The notes under the pieces are model-generated. The model was given only the letters and a program-made list of their open reading frames with translations. It was not told the DNA's origin and searched no databases. A stretch of 64,000 bases of DNA from Microvirga lotononidis (GTDB lineage: Bacteria; Pseudomonadota; Alphaproteobacteria; Rhizobiales; Beijerinckiaceae). The DNA lies in assembly GCF_034627025.1 (NCBI RefSeq), contig NZ_CP141050.1, positions 124,001 through 188,000 on the forward strand, in the 5' to 3' direction. How positions within the stretch are numbered: position 1 is the first letter of the stretch; every line of letters starts with the position of its first letter. Shown here in pieces: positions 8,825 through 17,685 of this stretch. The position numbers and the translations under genes are program-made.

Positions 8825-9385
8825 TCAGCCGCGCGGCTGGCGGAACCCGGTCTGCGCCACGGGCAGGCTGCGGGCGACAGGCAGGTCCACCGTCGGCTCG
8901 CTGGTTCTTGCGCCCGACGCCGAAACCCACCCACGCCCTGATTGGCGTGAAAGGAACGTGTGGCCTGTCTGGGCTGGCGGCAGGATGGACGAGGTCAGGT
9001 TGTCGAGGACGTACTCGCCGCTGCCCGTTGTCACGACCAGCACCGCATGCGGCTCACCGGATGAGGTCGTGCCGACCGAGATCGACAGCGCCGAGGCTGG
9101 CCAGCCACGCTGCACGAGCAGCTTGCGCTTCAGTAGCGCGAAATCTTCACAATCCCCCTTGCCACTCGTCGGCAATGTCCAGACGTCCTCGCGCCCGTAC
9201 TGCTCCATGTCGGACACTTCGACGATGGTGTTGTTCACATGGCTGTTGATCTGCCGCAGCTCGGCCATCCGCTCGGGCGTAAGAATGAAATGAGCCGTAG
9301 GCTTGGCCGCGACCGGAACGGCATGAACAGCCATCGCCAGAGTGAGTGCAAGGCCACCGGCCAAGCCGCGAGAGATCGACATCAT
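8825..9385 (-). CDS. transglutaminase-like cysteine protease (BTLCP family), periplasmic
   Basis: Start chosen at 9385 (tandem ATG ATG) because GGGGGC precedes it; an upstream ATG at 9406 lacks a ribosome site. The 186-residue protein has a signal peptide ending near VPVAAKP and the BTLCP (PF06035, LapG-like) catalytic elements: Cys in GDCEDFALLKR, His in EPHAVLVV and Asp in YVLDNL. Enzymes of this family cleave periplasmic or surface substrates; LapG members process large adhesins in response to c-di-GMP signalling. No LapD or adhesin partner is adjacent, although a c-di-GMP domain protein lies 1 kb downstream. Function as an adhesin protease is therefore only a possibility. Confidence 0.9.
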   Translation of the reverse strand: MMSISRGLAGGLALTLAMAVHAVPVAAKPTAHFILTPERMAELRQINSHVNNTIVEVSDMEQYGREDVWTLPTSGKGDCEDFALLKRKLLVQRGWPASALSISVGTTSSGEPHAVLVVTTGSGEYVLDNLTSSILPPAQTGHTFLSRQSGRGWVSASGARTSEPTVDLPVARSLPVAQTGFRQPRG

Positions 9386-9526
9386 AGGATTGCCCCCAAA
9401 CTGCATTGGTTCTGGCCGATACTTGCGGCGGCCGACCTGTTTGTTTTGTTAGGAGCGCATTAACTATGACTCTAAGCCTAGAATGAGGCGGCTCGGCAGC
9501 GACATCGTGGTTTGCCTGCCCCGCAG

Positions 9527-9760
9527 TCAACATGAAGGTTGATCGGGATACACGATTGCCGCACTGCACTTCGTAACGATGAGTGTTCCCAACTCGCCGC
9601 GAGGGACAATCCGGTGGAGCACGCGAGACAACTTGTCCGTGGCGGGTGCCGTTCTCCCGGCCACGAGAAGTTTGTCATCGCCGTTCTCCATTTCGAGGGG
9701 CTCATCCAAAGCGTGACAGTCAGATTCAATATCAGTTTCGGCATGAACTCTCACGTTCAC
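9527..9760 (-). CDS. small hypothetical protein (uncertain)
   Basis: A frame of about 77 codons can start at a GTG (9760) preceded by GGCAGG with five bases spacing. The product (MNVRVHAETDIES ... KCSAAIVYPDQPSC) has no motif that I recognise. The third codon positions are moderately G/C biased, which supports coding, but a competing frame exists on the plus strand. The call is weak; conservation in relatives would decide it. Confidence 0.35.
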   Translation of the reverse strand: MNVRVHAETDIESDCHALDEPLEMENGDDKLLVAGRTAPATDKLSRVLHRIVPRGELGTLIVTKCSAAIVYPDQPSC

Positions 9761-10090
9761 TTGTACCTGCCGTGTGAGACAGGCGCTGCGTTGCGACGTA
9801 CTTGAAACACTTTGATAGAATTCGTGAGGGAATAGAGCGCCACCTGCCCCCGTTTGGCGACCATGCCATATCATCTGAAGTCAGGATAAGCTCATGCCTC
9901 ACGATCGATCCTCACACGACATCTCACCTGAACCAGAGAATGGCACTGATGCCAGCCCCTCGTTTCAGCGTGCGTCGATCCTTTTCGTTGCCTCTCTTGG
10001 CTCCTTCATCGGAGCTAGCCTTCTGCTGGCCAGCCTCTGACACGTGGGGCGCATTGACGTTCCCTTGGAGCGGCTGCGCGAGGTGAAATC
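9761..10090. other. intergenic region, nothing identified
   Basis: About 330 bases with only short frames on both strands and no recognisable motif or structure. Confidence 0.45.
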
Positions 10091-10321
10091 ATGGATGGGA
10101 AAATATCTGAACATACGGTCGAGCTGGTTGCGCAGGCCATTCATGAGGCTGAGCACCAGGTATGTTCATGGGAAACCGAGCCTTCGATTCGCAGAGAGCA
10201 CTTCCGGCAATGTGCCCGCAATGCAATCACGCTGCTGGATGAAGACATTGGCGTCCTTCTTGTCGCGTTGAAGGAGGCCATCGCCGAACGGCGGGTCGGC
10301 ACTACGGGAGCACTGGTCTGA
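10091..10321 (+). CDS. small hypothetical protein
   Basis: 76 residues, predicted largely helical (HTVELVAQAIHEAEHQVCSW ... ALKEAIAERR). GAGGTG lies six bases before the ATG, a good ribosome site, and the third codon positions are typical of the neighbourhood. No family is recognised. It converges with the large PAS-GGDEF-EAL gene, with about 80 bases between the stops. Confidence 0.6.
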   Translation: MDGKISEHTVELVAQAIHEAEHQVCSWETEPSIRREHFRQCARNAITLLDEDIGVLLVALKEAIAERRVGTTGALV

Positions 10322-10403
10322 TCAAACAGAACCGAGCAGGGTACCTTGCTGCTTATCACAAGCTGCCCGCGCCTGAGTCGCAGACAGCATCGCTCGCTCA
10401 AAC

Positions 10404-13214
10404 CTAAATGGCTTCCTTTGCCTTCCAGCTTGTCAGGAGCGACGGCACCTGTGTGCAGGCGACGGGCTTTGCATAGAGATAGCCCTGTGCACGGTGGCAG
10501 CCCAACCCGCGGAGGCGCTGGGCTTGGCCCGGGGTCTCCACCCCCTCGGCTGTCACTTCGATGCTGAGCTTCCGGCATAGTCCGATAATGGCCGAAACGA
10601 TGGCCTCGTCACCCTCGTCCCGCTCCAGTTCCCGGACAAAGCTCTGATCGATCTTCACATGATCGACGGGAAACTGCTTGAGATGCGTCAGGGAGGCATA
10701 GCCGGTTCCAAAATCATCCAGCGCGATCCGGACACCCTGCTGATGAAGCTGCATCAGGATGGATGAGGCATGGTCCGAGCTTCTACCGAGAAAAACGGTC
10801 TCGGTCACCTCGACCTCGAAGTGTCGTGCCGGAACACCCGTGTGCTCCAAAATCATGAGGAGCTCATCGGCAAGCCCCGGTTCATTGAAGGCCGATGGCG
10901 ACAGGTTGACCGCCACACGACCGAAGGGGAGACCCGCATCGAGCCAGCCCCGCATATCTGACGCGACCTTGGCGTTAATCTGTCGCCCGATCGCGGTCGC
11001 CAGTTCGGGATCGGCAAAAGCAGTTCCGAAGTACCCCGGCGTTAGAAGCCCTTGTGTTGGATGGTGCCACCGGGCCAAGGCCTCGAACCCGACAATGCTC
11101 CCTGTCGCGAGACACACTTTCGGCTGGTAATGCGGAATGAACTCATCCCTGGCGAGGGCCGCGTGTACATCTCGCCCGAGACCAACCCGCTGCTCGCTGG
11201 CGAGGCGCAGCGCGGGTGAATAGGTTACAGCACGATCCCGACCCTGCTCCTTGGCATGGCGCAGGGCAAACTCGGCATCCTGCATCAATTCCGTTGACCG
11301 GGACGCATGATCGGGAAAGGCCGCAATCCCAATGCTCGCGCGGCCCGTCAGCCGCCGCCCGGCGTAGGAGAAGGGCTGGCGCAAGGTCTCCGTAACGCAT
11401 TGAGCAAAACGAACCGCATGCTCCAGCGTCAGCGGTTCCACGATCAGCACCATGAACTGGTCCCCGGCAAATCGCGCGACGGTATCGCAGGCGCGGATCA
11501 TCGCCGACAAGCGGGCTGCGGTTTCCTTCAGCAGGGCATCGCCTGCATCATGGCCCAGGGTGTCGTTGATCGCCTGAAAGTGGTCCAGGTCGATCAGCAG
11601 AAGACTCGCATTTGTACCGCTATGGCCGGCGCATCCGAGAGCCTGCTCCAGCCGCTGCTGGAACAGGGCGCGGTTGGGAAGACCCGTGAGAGGATCGTGG
11701 TTCGAGGACCGCCACGCCTGTTCCTCGGCGATCTTACGATCCGTAATGTCGAACGTGATGCCGATCAGACGATTGGGTCCGACCCTTTCGGCGCGGGCAC
11801 CCAGGCACAGCGTTCCTCCCCCCGGCAGCTTGTAGCGGAACTCGACGGTCTCAGGTGCTTCATCGTCCGCTTGGCGGATGAGTGCTTCGGCCTGTGGTCG
11901 ATCTTCAGGGTGAACCCGCTCGAGGAAGTCCGGGAACGGGCCCGACCCGAGGCCGAGCAACCCAAGTGCATTGGGGGACCGAGTGACATGCTCGGTTGCA
12001 AGATCACGCTCCCAGGCCACCATGCGCCCGGCATGCAGGGCGAGGCGCAGACGCTCCTCGCTGGCCTTGAGAGCCTCCTCCGCCCGCTTGTGTGGGGTGA
12101 TGTCCTGGAGCGTACCGATCTTGCGCACCGGCCGCTCGTTCTCGTCGAGCAGCGTTCGACCAGTGGCGGCCACCCACCGCTCCTCGCCGTTGTCCGCGCG
12201 GATGATGCGGTAGGTGCCGCTGTAGCCTGGGCCTTCGGCCGGCCAGTCGACAAAGAACGTGCTCTCCACCTCGGCTCGATGATCCGGGTGAACGCAGTCG
12301 AGGAAACTGTCGCGTGTCACCGGCGCCTCGGCCGAGATGCCGAGGATGCGCCGTGTCTCGGGCGTCCATTGTCGGCCGCCGGTGACGAGATCGGCGTCCC
12401 AAATTCCGGTTGACGTCGTCTCAAGGGCAAGTCGCAGGCGCTCCTCGCTGTCCCGAAGCGCCTCCTCGGCTTGCTTGCGCTCGTGAATGTCGGAGATCGT
12501 GCCGACCCATTCCTCGATGATCCCGTCCTCGTCCCTGAGAGGCACACCGCGATCAGCGACCCACCGGTACGCGCCGCCGACATGGCGAACGCGGAACTCG
12601 CAGGCATAAGGCTCCCCGTCGCGCAGGGCCGCATGCCAGGCGGCCGACACACGCTCGCGGTCGGCCGGATGGACCAATTGCAGCCACCAGCCGCGTTGGC
12701 CCTTTTCCACGGCCACGCCGCAGAAGGCGTCCCAGCCTTCGCCTTCGAGGGAGCAACCGTCCGGGGTGACCCGCCAGATGATGGCCGCGCTCGCCTCCGC
12801 CAGGGCTCTGTGCCGCCGCCCGGTCCTGCTGAGTTCCTGCGCGAGGTCGACCTGTCCTGTCACGTCGCGTGCGATTGACAGCAGGCGGTCCGGGCGACCG
12901 CCGAACGCTCGTACCAGGGTGAGGACGACATCCCACCGTCTAGGTGTTCCGTTGACCGTGGCGCGGGATCCCTGGAACCGTCCGGCTCGCCCTGCCAGGG
13001 CATCCTGGACAGCTCGACGCGCTGCCTCCTGGCCCGGTTGAGCCCAGCAGTGGACCCAGGATTGGCCGACAAGGACCCGAGGACTTGTAATGTCCATCGC
13101 CCGAAGACCAGCCCTGTTCATCAGGAGCAGACGGGCATCCGGATCGAGCACTTCGATCCAGTCGATGCTGCTTTCAAGAATGCTGCTGAGCAAATCTTCG
13201 GCGATCACCCGCAC
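10404..13214 (-). CDS. PAS-GGDEF-EAL protein, probable c-di-GMP phosphodiesterase
   Basis: 936 residues, soluble by inspection. Four PAS/PAC modules occupy about residues 10-500, joined by helical linkers containing RKQAEEAL and HKRAEEAL. A GGDEF domain follows (about 510-665) with the DPLTGLPNR opening, but the signature reads AGDQF instead of GGDEF: the metal-binding Glu is Gln, so cyclase activity is doubtful. The EAL domain (about 680-930) keeps its catalytic set: FEALARW, NLSPSAF, EVTET, DDFGTGY, KIDQSF and AEGVET. The protein therefore likely hydrolyses c-di-GMP, perhaps with the degenerate GGDEF acting as a GTP-sensing regulator, under control of signals sensed by the PAS domains. It is monocistronic. 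Confidence 0.95.
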   Translation of the reverse strand: MRVIAEDLLSSILESSIDWIEVLDPDARLLLMNRAGLRAMDITSPRVLVGQSWVHCWAQPGQEAARRAVQDALAGRAGRFQGSRATVNGTPRRWDVVLTLVRAFGGRPDRLLSIARDVTGQVDLAQELSRTGRRHRALAEASAAIIWRVTPDGCSLEGEGWDAFCGVAVEKGQRGWWLQLVHPADRERVSAAWHAALRDGEPYACEFRVRHVGGAYRWVADRGVPLRDEDGIIEEWVGTISDIHERKQAEEALRDSEERLRLALETTSTGIWDADLVTGGRQWTPETRRILGISAEAPVTRDSFLDCVHPDHRAEVESTFFVDWPAEGPGYSGTYRIIRADNGEERWVAATGRTLLDENERPVRKIGTLQDITPHKRAEEALKASEERLRLALHAGRMVAWERDLATEHVTRSPNALGLLGLGSGPFPDFLERVHPEDRPQAEALIRQADDEAPETVEFRYKLPGGGTLCLGARAERVGPNRLIGITFDITDRKIAEEQAWRSSNHDPLTGLPNRALFQQRLEQALGCAGHSGTNASLLLIDLDHFQAINDTLGHDAGDALLKETAARLSAMIRACDTVARFAGDQFMVLIVEPLTLEHAVRFAQCVTETLRQPFSYAGRRLTGRASIGIAAFPDHASRSTELMQDAEFALRHAKEQGRDRAVTYSPALRLASEQRVGLGRDVHAALARDEFIPHYQPKVCLATGSIVGFEALARWHHPTQGLLTPGYFGTAFADPELATAIGRQINAKVASDMRGWLDAGLPFGRVAVNLSPSAFNEPGLADELLMILEHTGVPARHFEVEVTETVFLGRSSDHASSILMQLHQQGVRIALDDFGTGYASLTHLKQFPVDHVKIDQSFVRELERDEGDEAIVSAIIGLCRKLSIEVTAEGVETPGQAQRLRGLGCHRAQGYLYAKPVACTQVPSLLTSWKAKEAI

Positions 13215-13441
13215 GCCTTCTTCATCTCACCAAAGTCAGCAAGCACTGGGGACAAAGGGTAACCCCTGGTGGCCAGCGACCCGCCGCCATGCTTCTACGC
13301 AATGGCGCCTTGTAGTTGCAACGTGGCGCCGCGGCACAAGTTGCGAAAGAACTCCTATGCACTGGTGTATCATGCAAGGCGAGCGGGATATCCATTCTCC
13401 AGTACGCTCTTTCTCCCGATTAGAGGCACCCCCTGCGGGGC

Positions 13442-13708
13442 CTAGGAGGCGTTCATCAGGGTTGCGAGGGTGAGTGCTTCCTCCCTGATGGCCGGAGGTA
13501 CCATTAGTGGAGCCCGTTGCCGGACGGCTTGGATTATCGCAATCCGCTCTGCGGCCAGCATGTAGAGGTTCGGGATCTCCGCCTCCCCCCACTCGAAGGA
13601 CTGATATTCTCGAACGCCAAGTTCAAGATGGAAAGCCATCGTGCTTTGCGAGAAGCCCAGAGCCGTTCGAAGGGCCACAAGCTCCTGTACTCGTGAGAGA
13701 TCTGACAT
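13442..13708 (-). CDS. small XRE-like helix-turn-helix protein
   Basis: 88 residues from the ATG at 13708; GGGA upstream is a weak ribosome site, but a longer frame adds a basic tail without support. The segment VALRTALGFSQSTMAFHLEL followed by GVREYQSFEWGEAEIP resembles the Cro/CI helix-turn-helix with its characteristic recognition loop. The C-terminal helices are AAERIAIIQAV and EEALTLATLM. It is probably a DNA-binding regulator with no adjacent target apart from the response regulator gene upstream on the same strand. Confidence 0.65.
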   Translation of the reverse strand: MSDLSRVQELVALRTALGFSQSTMAFHLELGVREYQSFEWGEAEIPNLYMLAAERIAIIQAVRQRAPLMVPPAIREEALTLATLMNAS

Positions 13709-13897
13709 CGAAGTCCCGAATGCTGGACGCTGTTCTTGTATTTTGTTGCGCATCGCACGTCGAACGGATGAACCGCTCGTCACGGGCGTCCGACCGTTCT
13801 AAGGGCAAACCGAAAACGAAGCTTTAACAGTTACAACAAGCACCGCAGCCCACCTCACGATTGCTGTGGATCGGCGCGCGTCCGTGTGTTCCGACGG

Positions 13898-14308
13898 TCA
13901 GGCTCTGTTGGCCATCTGTGGTTCAACCACCTGCGGCAGCGCCATCTGACGGATCACCTCGATGACCGTATCGGGCAGATACGGCTTGGAAAGGAACGCC
14001 ACGGCCTCAGGTAGTTCATCAGGGCCAGGCCGCTTCCGTCCGGAGGTGATGACCATTCCAATTCCTGGCCATTGCTCGTGGACGGCTCGGGCGAGTTCAA
14101 AGCCATTCATCGAGCCTCGCGGCATCTCGACATCGCTGACAATGGCCTGAATATCGGGGCGGGCCTTGAGGACGGTCAGGGCCTCGTCCGCGTCCACGGC
14201 CTCAAGGACCTTGAACCCCGCCTCGTCGAGGAAATCAGCCATGAACATCCGGACCAGAGGTTCATCTTCAACGATAAGGACGACCATGCGGGGTTCGGAA
14301 AGGGACAT
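13898..14308 (-). CDS. receiver-only response regulator
   Basis: 136 residues comprising a single REC domain with no output domain. The acidic pocket is in LIVEDEPLVRM, the phospho-acceptor Asp in IVSDVEMPRG, the conserved Thr/Ser as VITSGRK, and the Lys in FLSKPY. It closely resembles the receiver at 27981-28400 in the FKVLEA-DADEAL and NGFELAR segments, so the two look like paralogues. Such proteins transfer phosphate or act by protein contact (FixJ-N/CpdR-like). No cognate kinase is adjacent; the hybrid kinase at 28618 or the HWE kinase at 30962 could serve. Confidence 0.9.
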   Translation of the reverse strand: MSLSEPRMVVLIVEDEPLVRMFMADFLDEAGFKVLEAVDADEALTVLKARPDIQAIVSDVEMPRGSMNGFELARAVHEQWPGIGMVITSGRKRPGPDELPEAVAFLSKPYLPDTVIEVIRQMALPQVVEPQMANRA

Positions 14309-14390
14309 GGATGAGGTTCATCATCAAGGATTGGTCTGGTGGCAACGGCAGCGGATATGGGGCGTTCCTACCACTCAGGTAGAGCTCGGA

Positions 14391-14420
14391 GGCTTCATCT
14401 GGAGCGGCTTCATCTGGAGC
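14391..14420 (+). repeat. 15-bp perfect tandem duplication
   Basis: GGCTTCATCTGGAGC occurs twice head-to-tail at 14391-14405 and 14406-14420. It lies about 85 bases upstream of the response regulator start and may alter its promoter region, or may be simple slippage. Confidence 0.8.
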
Positions 14421-14582
14421 CGAGCCTGATCGTTTAGCGCTGGGACAGGGAAAGCTTCGGAACGCAATAGAACGTACATACCGTCCAAAGTTTAACGGAC
14501 CTATGGCTCTAAGGCGGCGTTGAACTGAGGCCCGTGAGGGTACTCTTCCTGTCTCTGAGTAACCTCTGTGTATCGGAACTAG

Positions 14583-14611
14583 GAACCCCAGGCATCCCAC
14601 GCCTGGGGTTC
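14583..14611 (+). terminator. orphan intrinsic-terminator-like hairpin
   Basis: GAACCCCAGGC pairs perfectly with GCCTGGGGTTC around a seven-base loop, followed by TCTGTTTGG. The stem is strong but the U tract is weak. There is no plus-strand gene upstream for 270 bases, so it could end a small RNA or be a bidirectional structure. Confidence 0.45.
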
Positions 14612-14753
14612 TCTGTTTGGATCCTGTTGAACCACCTGCGTTGAGGAGGCAATTATCTCATTGGAATAACATTGCCACCTAATTGCCATTTGCTGCTGTG
14701 TTGCGTCATGGGACCATCCCCGTGGTTAGGAACCAAAGGCTAGGAGACGCCCA

Positions 14754-15197
14754 GTGACCGACGAGGAAGTCGAGGTTGTGGCTGAAGAACTCGCCAACGT
14801 GGGAGGCTTGTCGTGGTATCCTGGGCGTACCAAGGGGGAGCTTCTGCGGGCTGTCAGTGACCGCTACAGGGATCAGGCGAGAGCGGCGATTGCCGCCTTG
14901 GAGCGGCTGAGGCAAGGAGCACAGGACTCTAGTGCCCCACAACCTCATGCCTCAGAAGCGGGCCAAGCCAACACGGCTCAAGCGCTACCCGCTCCCGCTA
15001 CCTTCCAGATCGGGTCTATCGTTGTGTATCGTCCCCCTCGGGATCGGCGGGCAATGCCGTGCCGCATTGAGAAGCTGGAGGAGGGGCGTGCCCATCTAGT
15101 CCCCTGCGCAAAGCCCGATATTGGATGGGTTGTGCTGGACACTCTCCAGTCGATGCCCCCGGAAGAACACCCCCAGAGGCATAAATCCCTAGTCTGA
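14754..15197 (+). CDS. hypothetical protein
   Basis: 147 residues from a GTG start with AGGAGA seven bases upstream. The N-terminal third is helical and acidic (TDEEVEVVAEELANVGG), the middle is an Ala/Gln/Pro-rich linker, and the last ~60 residues (FQIGSIVVYRPPRDRRAMPC ... GWVVLDTLQSMP) look like a small beta-barrel domain. I do not recognise the family. The DUF6894 gene follows on the same strand after 70 bases. Confidence 0.65.
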   Translation: MTDEEVEVVAEELANVGGLSWYPGRTKGELLRAVSDRYRDQARAAIAALERLRQGAQDSSAPQPHASEAGQANTAQALPAPATFQIGSIVVYRPPRDRRAMPCRIEKLEEGRAHLVPCAKPDIGWVVLDTLQSMPPEEHPQRHKSLV

Positions 15198-15267
15198 TCA
15201 ATTCATTCTCAATTCATTACAGGTGGGCTAACCGTCTCCTGCCAGTTCCTTCAAGCTGGAGACACGG

Positions 15268-15495
15268 ATGCGTTGCTATTTCCACCTCGTGAGCAGCCAT
15301 GAGGAGTTGATCGACGATGAGGGCATCGAGGTCACGGACCTTGAGAGCGCCAAGGTTCAGGCTCTGGCAGCCGTTAGCGAGTTACAGCGGGAGTACGGTG
15401 GAATTATTGAGGATTGGAATGGATGGCATCTCCACATCGTCTGCCCGGAGGGGACTCTTCTCTATTCCTTCCCTCTGGCGAAGACGTTGCATTGA
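15268..15495 (+). CDS. DUF6894 family small protein
   Basis: 75 residues starting MRCYFHLVSSHEELIDDEG, with the conserved RYFHL opening, DxxG turn and LEAA-like helix (DLESAKVQALAAV) of the DUF6894 family, which is abundant in Methylobacterium, Microvirga and Bradyrhizobium. GGAG precedes the ATG. The function of the family is unknown; members are usually single small cytoplasmic proteins present in many paralogues. The family supports the taxonomic assignment of the window. Confidence 0.8.
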   Translation: MRCYFHLVSSHEELIDDEGIEVTDLESAKVQALAAVSELQREYGGIIEDWNGWHLHIVCPEGTLLYSFPLAKTLH

Positions 15496-16022
15496 TGCTG
15501 CAAGTGTACCGGTAGCCCCAGCCAGTCCGCTCGAGTGCGAAGGCGACGTACGTGCAACCCGTTATCGCTCCGGGATTTCGGATTTTGGGCAGGCATCCTT
15601 CCGCTATGTCCTCGGTTCTCGTTGCCGTCCGATCATAGCACTCCTGAGGGCAGCAATTCCCTCATAGCCACACCTCATCTCAAGCTTCAGGAATTTCGCT
15701 GCTTGAACCCGGAGCTGACTGTCGACGATTCGAGATCCTACGAATTCGATACAGCACGATCCCAGCAGCGGAGGCATCACCCGCTCCGGACAGACACCGT
15801 CCACACAAGGCTCATCGGAAAGTCAGGGTTGCTATTCCTAGACTTGGGTCGGGTAGTCCACCAGGGGACATAGCCTTCCAGAAACCAACGTCCCGATTCC
15901 ATGGTCGTCAACCGTAGCAGTTGAGCACACGAGATGACGCCGGGGCGCCATCTACTTACGGCTGTCGGTATCGTACACATTGGTACGCGCCGTGTTACGA
16001 CTCAATGTCATAGTCCAGATCG
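15496..16022. other. intergenic region, no gene recognised
   Basis: About 530 bases between convergent transcripts. Short frames are present but none has a recognisable product or a good ribosome site. The only feature seen is the terminator that immediately follows it. Confidence 0.5.
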
Positions 16023-16045
16023 GAAGCCCGGCTGAGCCGGGCTTC
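16023..16045 (-). terminator. hairpin downstream of the stress-protein gene
   Basis: GAAGCCCGGC-TGA-GCCGGGCTTC is a perfect 10-bp stem with a three-base loop, nine bases beyond the stop of the minus-strand gene at 16055. It is well placed to end that transcript, although the following U tract is poor. Confidence 0.75.
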
Positions 16046-16054
16046 CCAATGTCG

Positions 16055-17110
16055 TCAGCGGGTGCGGCCGCTTGGGTTACCCATGGTGCCCGTCCGCGGG
16101 ACGGTGTCGCCACGCTCGTCCTCGACGTCGACCTCGGTCTTGCGCACGGTATCCGAGATCGTCTCGGTGCGCTGGTCGGCTTGCTTGCGCACGACCACTT
16201 CCTCGACCACGCGCGCTTCCTTGGAGACCACCGCCTCCTCGCCGCGCTCCTCGACCTCGATGGTGCGCTCCTGGAAGGGATCGCCGGCGATGGCACCAGC
16301 CTGTGTCGCCCCCGAGACTGGACGGCGCTCCACGTCGACGCGCTCCTCGCGCAGGGTGACCTGCTCCTGGACGGGCTGCTCGATCACGCGCGAGTGCAGG
16401 CGCACGCGCCCGCGGTTGACCTCGCGCTTGCCAACATGCAGTTCCTCCTCGGCGACCGGGATCACCTCGTCCGTACCACGAGAGGCGGATGAGGCACGGT
16501 TCGTCAGCCCAGTGGTGGCCGAAGGGGAGGTTGTGCCCGCCGTTGCGGCGTTGGCTCCCGCCCAGCCCTCGGAGCGCCAGGTGGTCTCGCGCTCGTCGAA
16601 GTCGACCGTGCCTTCGTCGTCAAGGATGTCGACAATCCGGTCGACCTCGGCGTCGGAGGCACGCACCGTCACCAGGGCACCACCGCGGCGGACGCCTTCG
16701 GCATAGGCATGGGCGTCATTCTCGTCCACGCCGGCGTCAACGAGCGCACCCGTCAGTCCGCCGATGGCCGCACCGGCCCCGGCGCCGACCAGAGTGGACA
16801 CCAACCATCCCGCCGCCACCACAGGACCGAGTCCCGGGATGGCGAGCATGCCGAGGCCGGCAAGCAGGCCGGCGCCGCCGCCAGCGAGCGTCCCGACAGT
16901 CGCGCCCGTGCCGGCGCCATCACTGACATCGCCATCATGATGGTTCGTGCCGTCGAAGGTGCGGCTGGCCTGCGATGAGTAGCGGTCGCCCTCGTTGTTG
17001 GCGATCAGGCTGATGTCGCTGCGGGGAACGCCGGCGGCCTCCAGGCGGCGGACGGCCTCCGAGGCGTCCTCGTAGCTGTCAAAGAACGATGTGAGGGTCT
17101 TGTTGGTCAT
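16055..17110 (-). CDS. stress protein: GSP17M-like N-terminus with DUF2382 (YsnF/AvaK) C-terminus
   Basis: 351 residues. The N-terminus (about 5-60) reads as a GSP17M-type domain: TLTSFFDSYEDASEAVRRLE and GVPRSDISLIAN. A Gly/Ala-rich hydrophobic middle follows (about 70-135, GAGTGATVGTLAGGGAGLLAG), of the glycine-zipper type. The C-terminus (about 215-330) is a DUF2382 domain with alternating charged strands (ELHVGKREVNRGRVRLHSRV and EEVVVRKQADQR). DUF2382 proteins are associated with general, oxidative or desiccation stress, with unknown biochemistry. The gene is followed by a hairpin terminator and lies near a second DUF2382 gene transcribed in the opposite direction. Confidence 0.88.
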   Translation of the reverse strand: MTNKTLTSFFDSYEDASEAVRRLEAAGVPRSDISLIANNEGDRYSSQASRTFDGTNHHDGDVSDGAGTGATVGTLAGGGAGLLAGLGMLAIPGLGPVVAAGWLVSTLVGAGAGAAIGGLTGALVDAGVDENDAHAYAEGVRRGGALVTVRASDAEVDRIVDILDDEGTVDFDERETTWRSEGWAGANAATAGTTSPSATTGLTNRASSASRGTDEVIPVAEEELHVGKREVNRGRVRLHSRVIEQPVQEQVTLREERVDVERRPVSGATQAGAIAGDPFQERTIEVEERGEEAVVSKEARVVEEVVVRKQADQRTETISDTVRKTEVDVEDERGDTVPRTGTMGNPSGRTR

Positions 17111-17191
17111 GTCTGTTCCACTTTCTCGGAAAGGGTTCGTCCGCGCAGCGGCAACCCAGGTTTTTACTCAAATGCGTGCGGGGCCGTAGTC

Positions 17192-17530
17192 CTACTGGGT
17201 CTGCACGGTGCCCTTGTAGTCGATCCCCACACTGATGGACTTGCCGTCGCGCTGGGCCTTGCCGCGCCAGATGCCCTGATCGTCCTTGCGCAGTTCAGTG
17301 ACGTTGCTGAAGCCCTGCGCCTCCAGGCGGGAGCGCGCCTGCGCCTCGGTGAAGCTGTTGGCGCCCGGCTCGACCGCGCCGGTGGTCTGCGGACTGCCGG
17401 TGGGCTTGTGGGTGACGGCAGGATTTGACGAGCCACTGTTGTTCGTCGGCTGGGTCGTTGAGGTTTGGGCCATCGCCGCCGTGGTCAGGGTCGACAGGAC
17501 GGCCAGAGTTGCAATGCCGAGGCGTCTCAA
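17192..17530 (-). CDS. small secreted protein with PepSY-like C-terminal region
   Basis: 112 residues. The signal peptide (MRRLGIATLAVLSTLTTAAMAQ) is followed by a Thr/Ser/Asn-rich linker. The last ~55 residues (SFTEAQARSRLEAQGFSNVT ... ISVGIDYKGTV) have the helix-strand pattern of PepSY/YpeB-like small periplasmic proteins. It lies between the two DUF2382 genes, upstream of the larger one on the same strand, which suggests membership of the same envelope stress response. Family assignment is by pattern only. Confidence 0.72.
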   Translation of the reverse strand: MRRLGIATLAVLSTLTTAAMAQTSTTQPTNNSGSSNPAVTHKPTGSPQTTGAVEPGANSFTEAQARSRLEAQGFSNVTELRKDDQGIWRGKAQRDGKSISVGIDYKGTVQTQ

Positions 17531-17685
17531 GGTGCATCTCCTCTTTTTTAAACACGTAGGGGCTCAATGTGCGACCACGGTGGCTGTTCCGACTGCCAAG
17601 TTTGCGGCATGAGGGCATTCCTGCGGAGGAGCGGGGAACTCCCGTTTCCAGCACCCGTTGATTGTCGCTTGCCTTGAGAGGATCG

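Larger units (their letters stand above)
14309..14753. other. intergenic region with tandem repeat and strong hairpin
   Basis: About 445 bases between divergent genes. It contains a perfect 15-bp tandem duplication (14391-14420) and an 11-bp stem-loop (14583-14611). No coding sequence was found, so the hairpin lacks an obvious upstream plus-strand gene. Confidence 0.6.

Noticed and set aside
17662..17685. TTG start for the DUF2382 gene
   Set aside because: The ATG at 17686 has a better ribosome site and the upstream residues do not align to the family.
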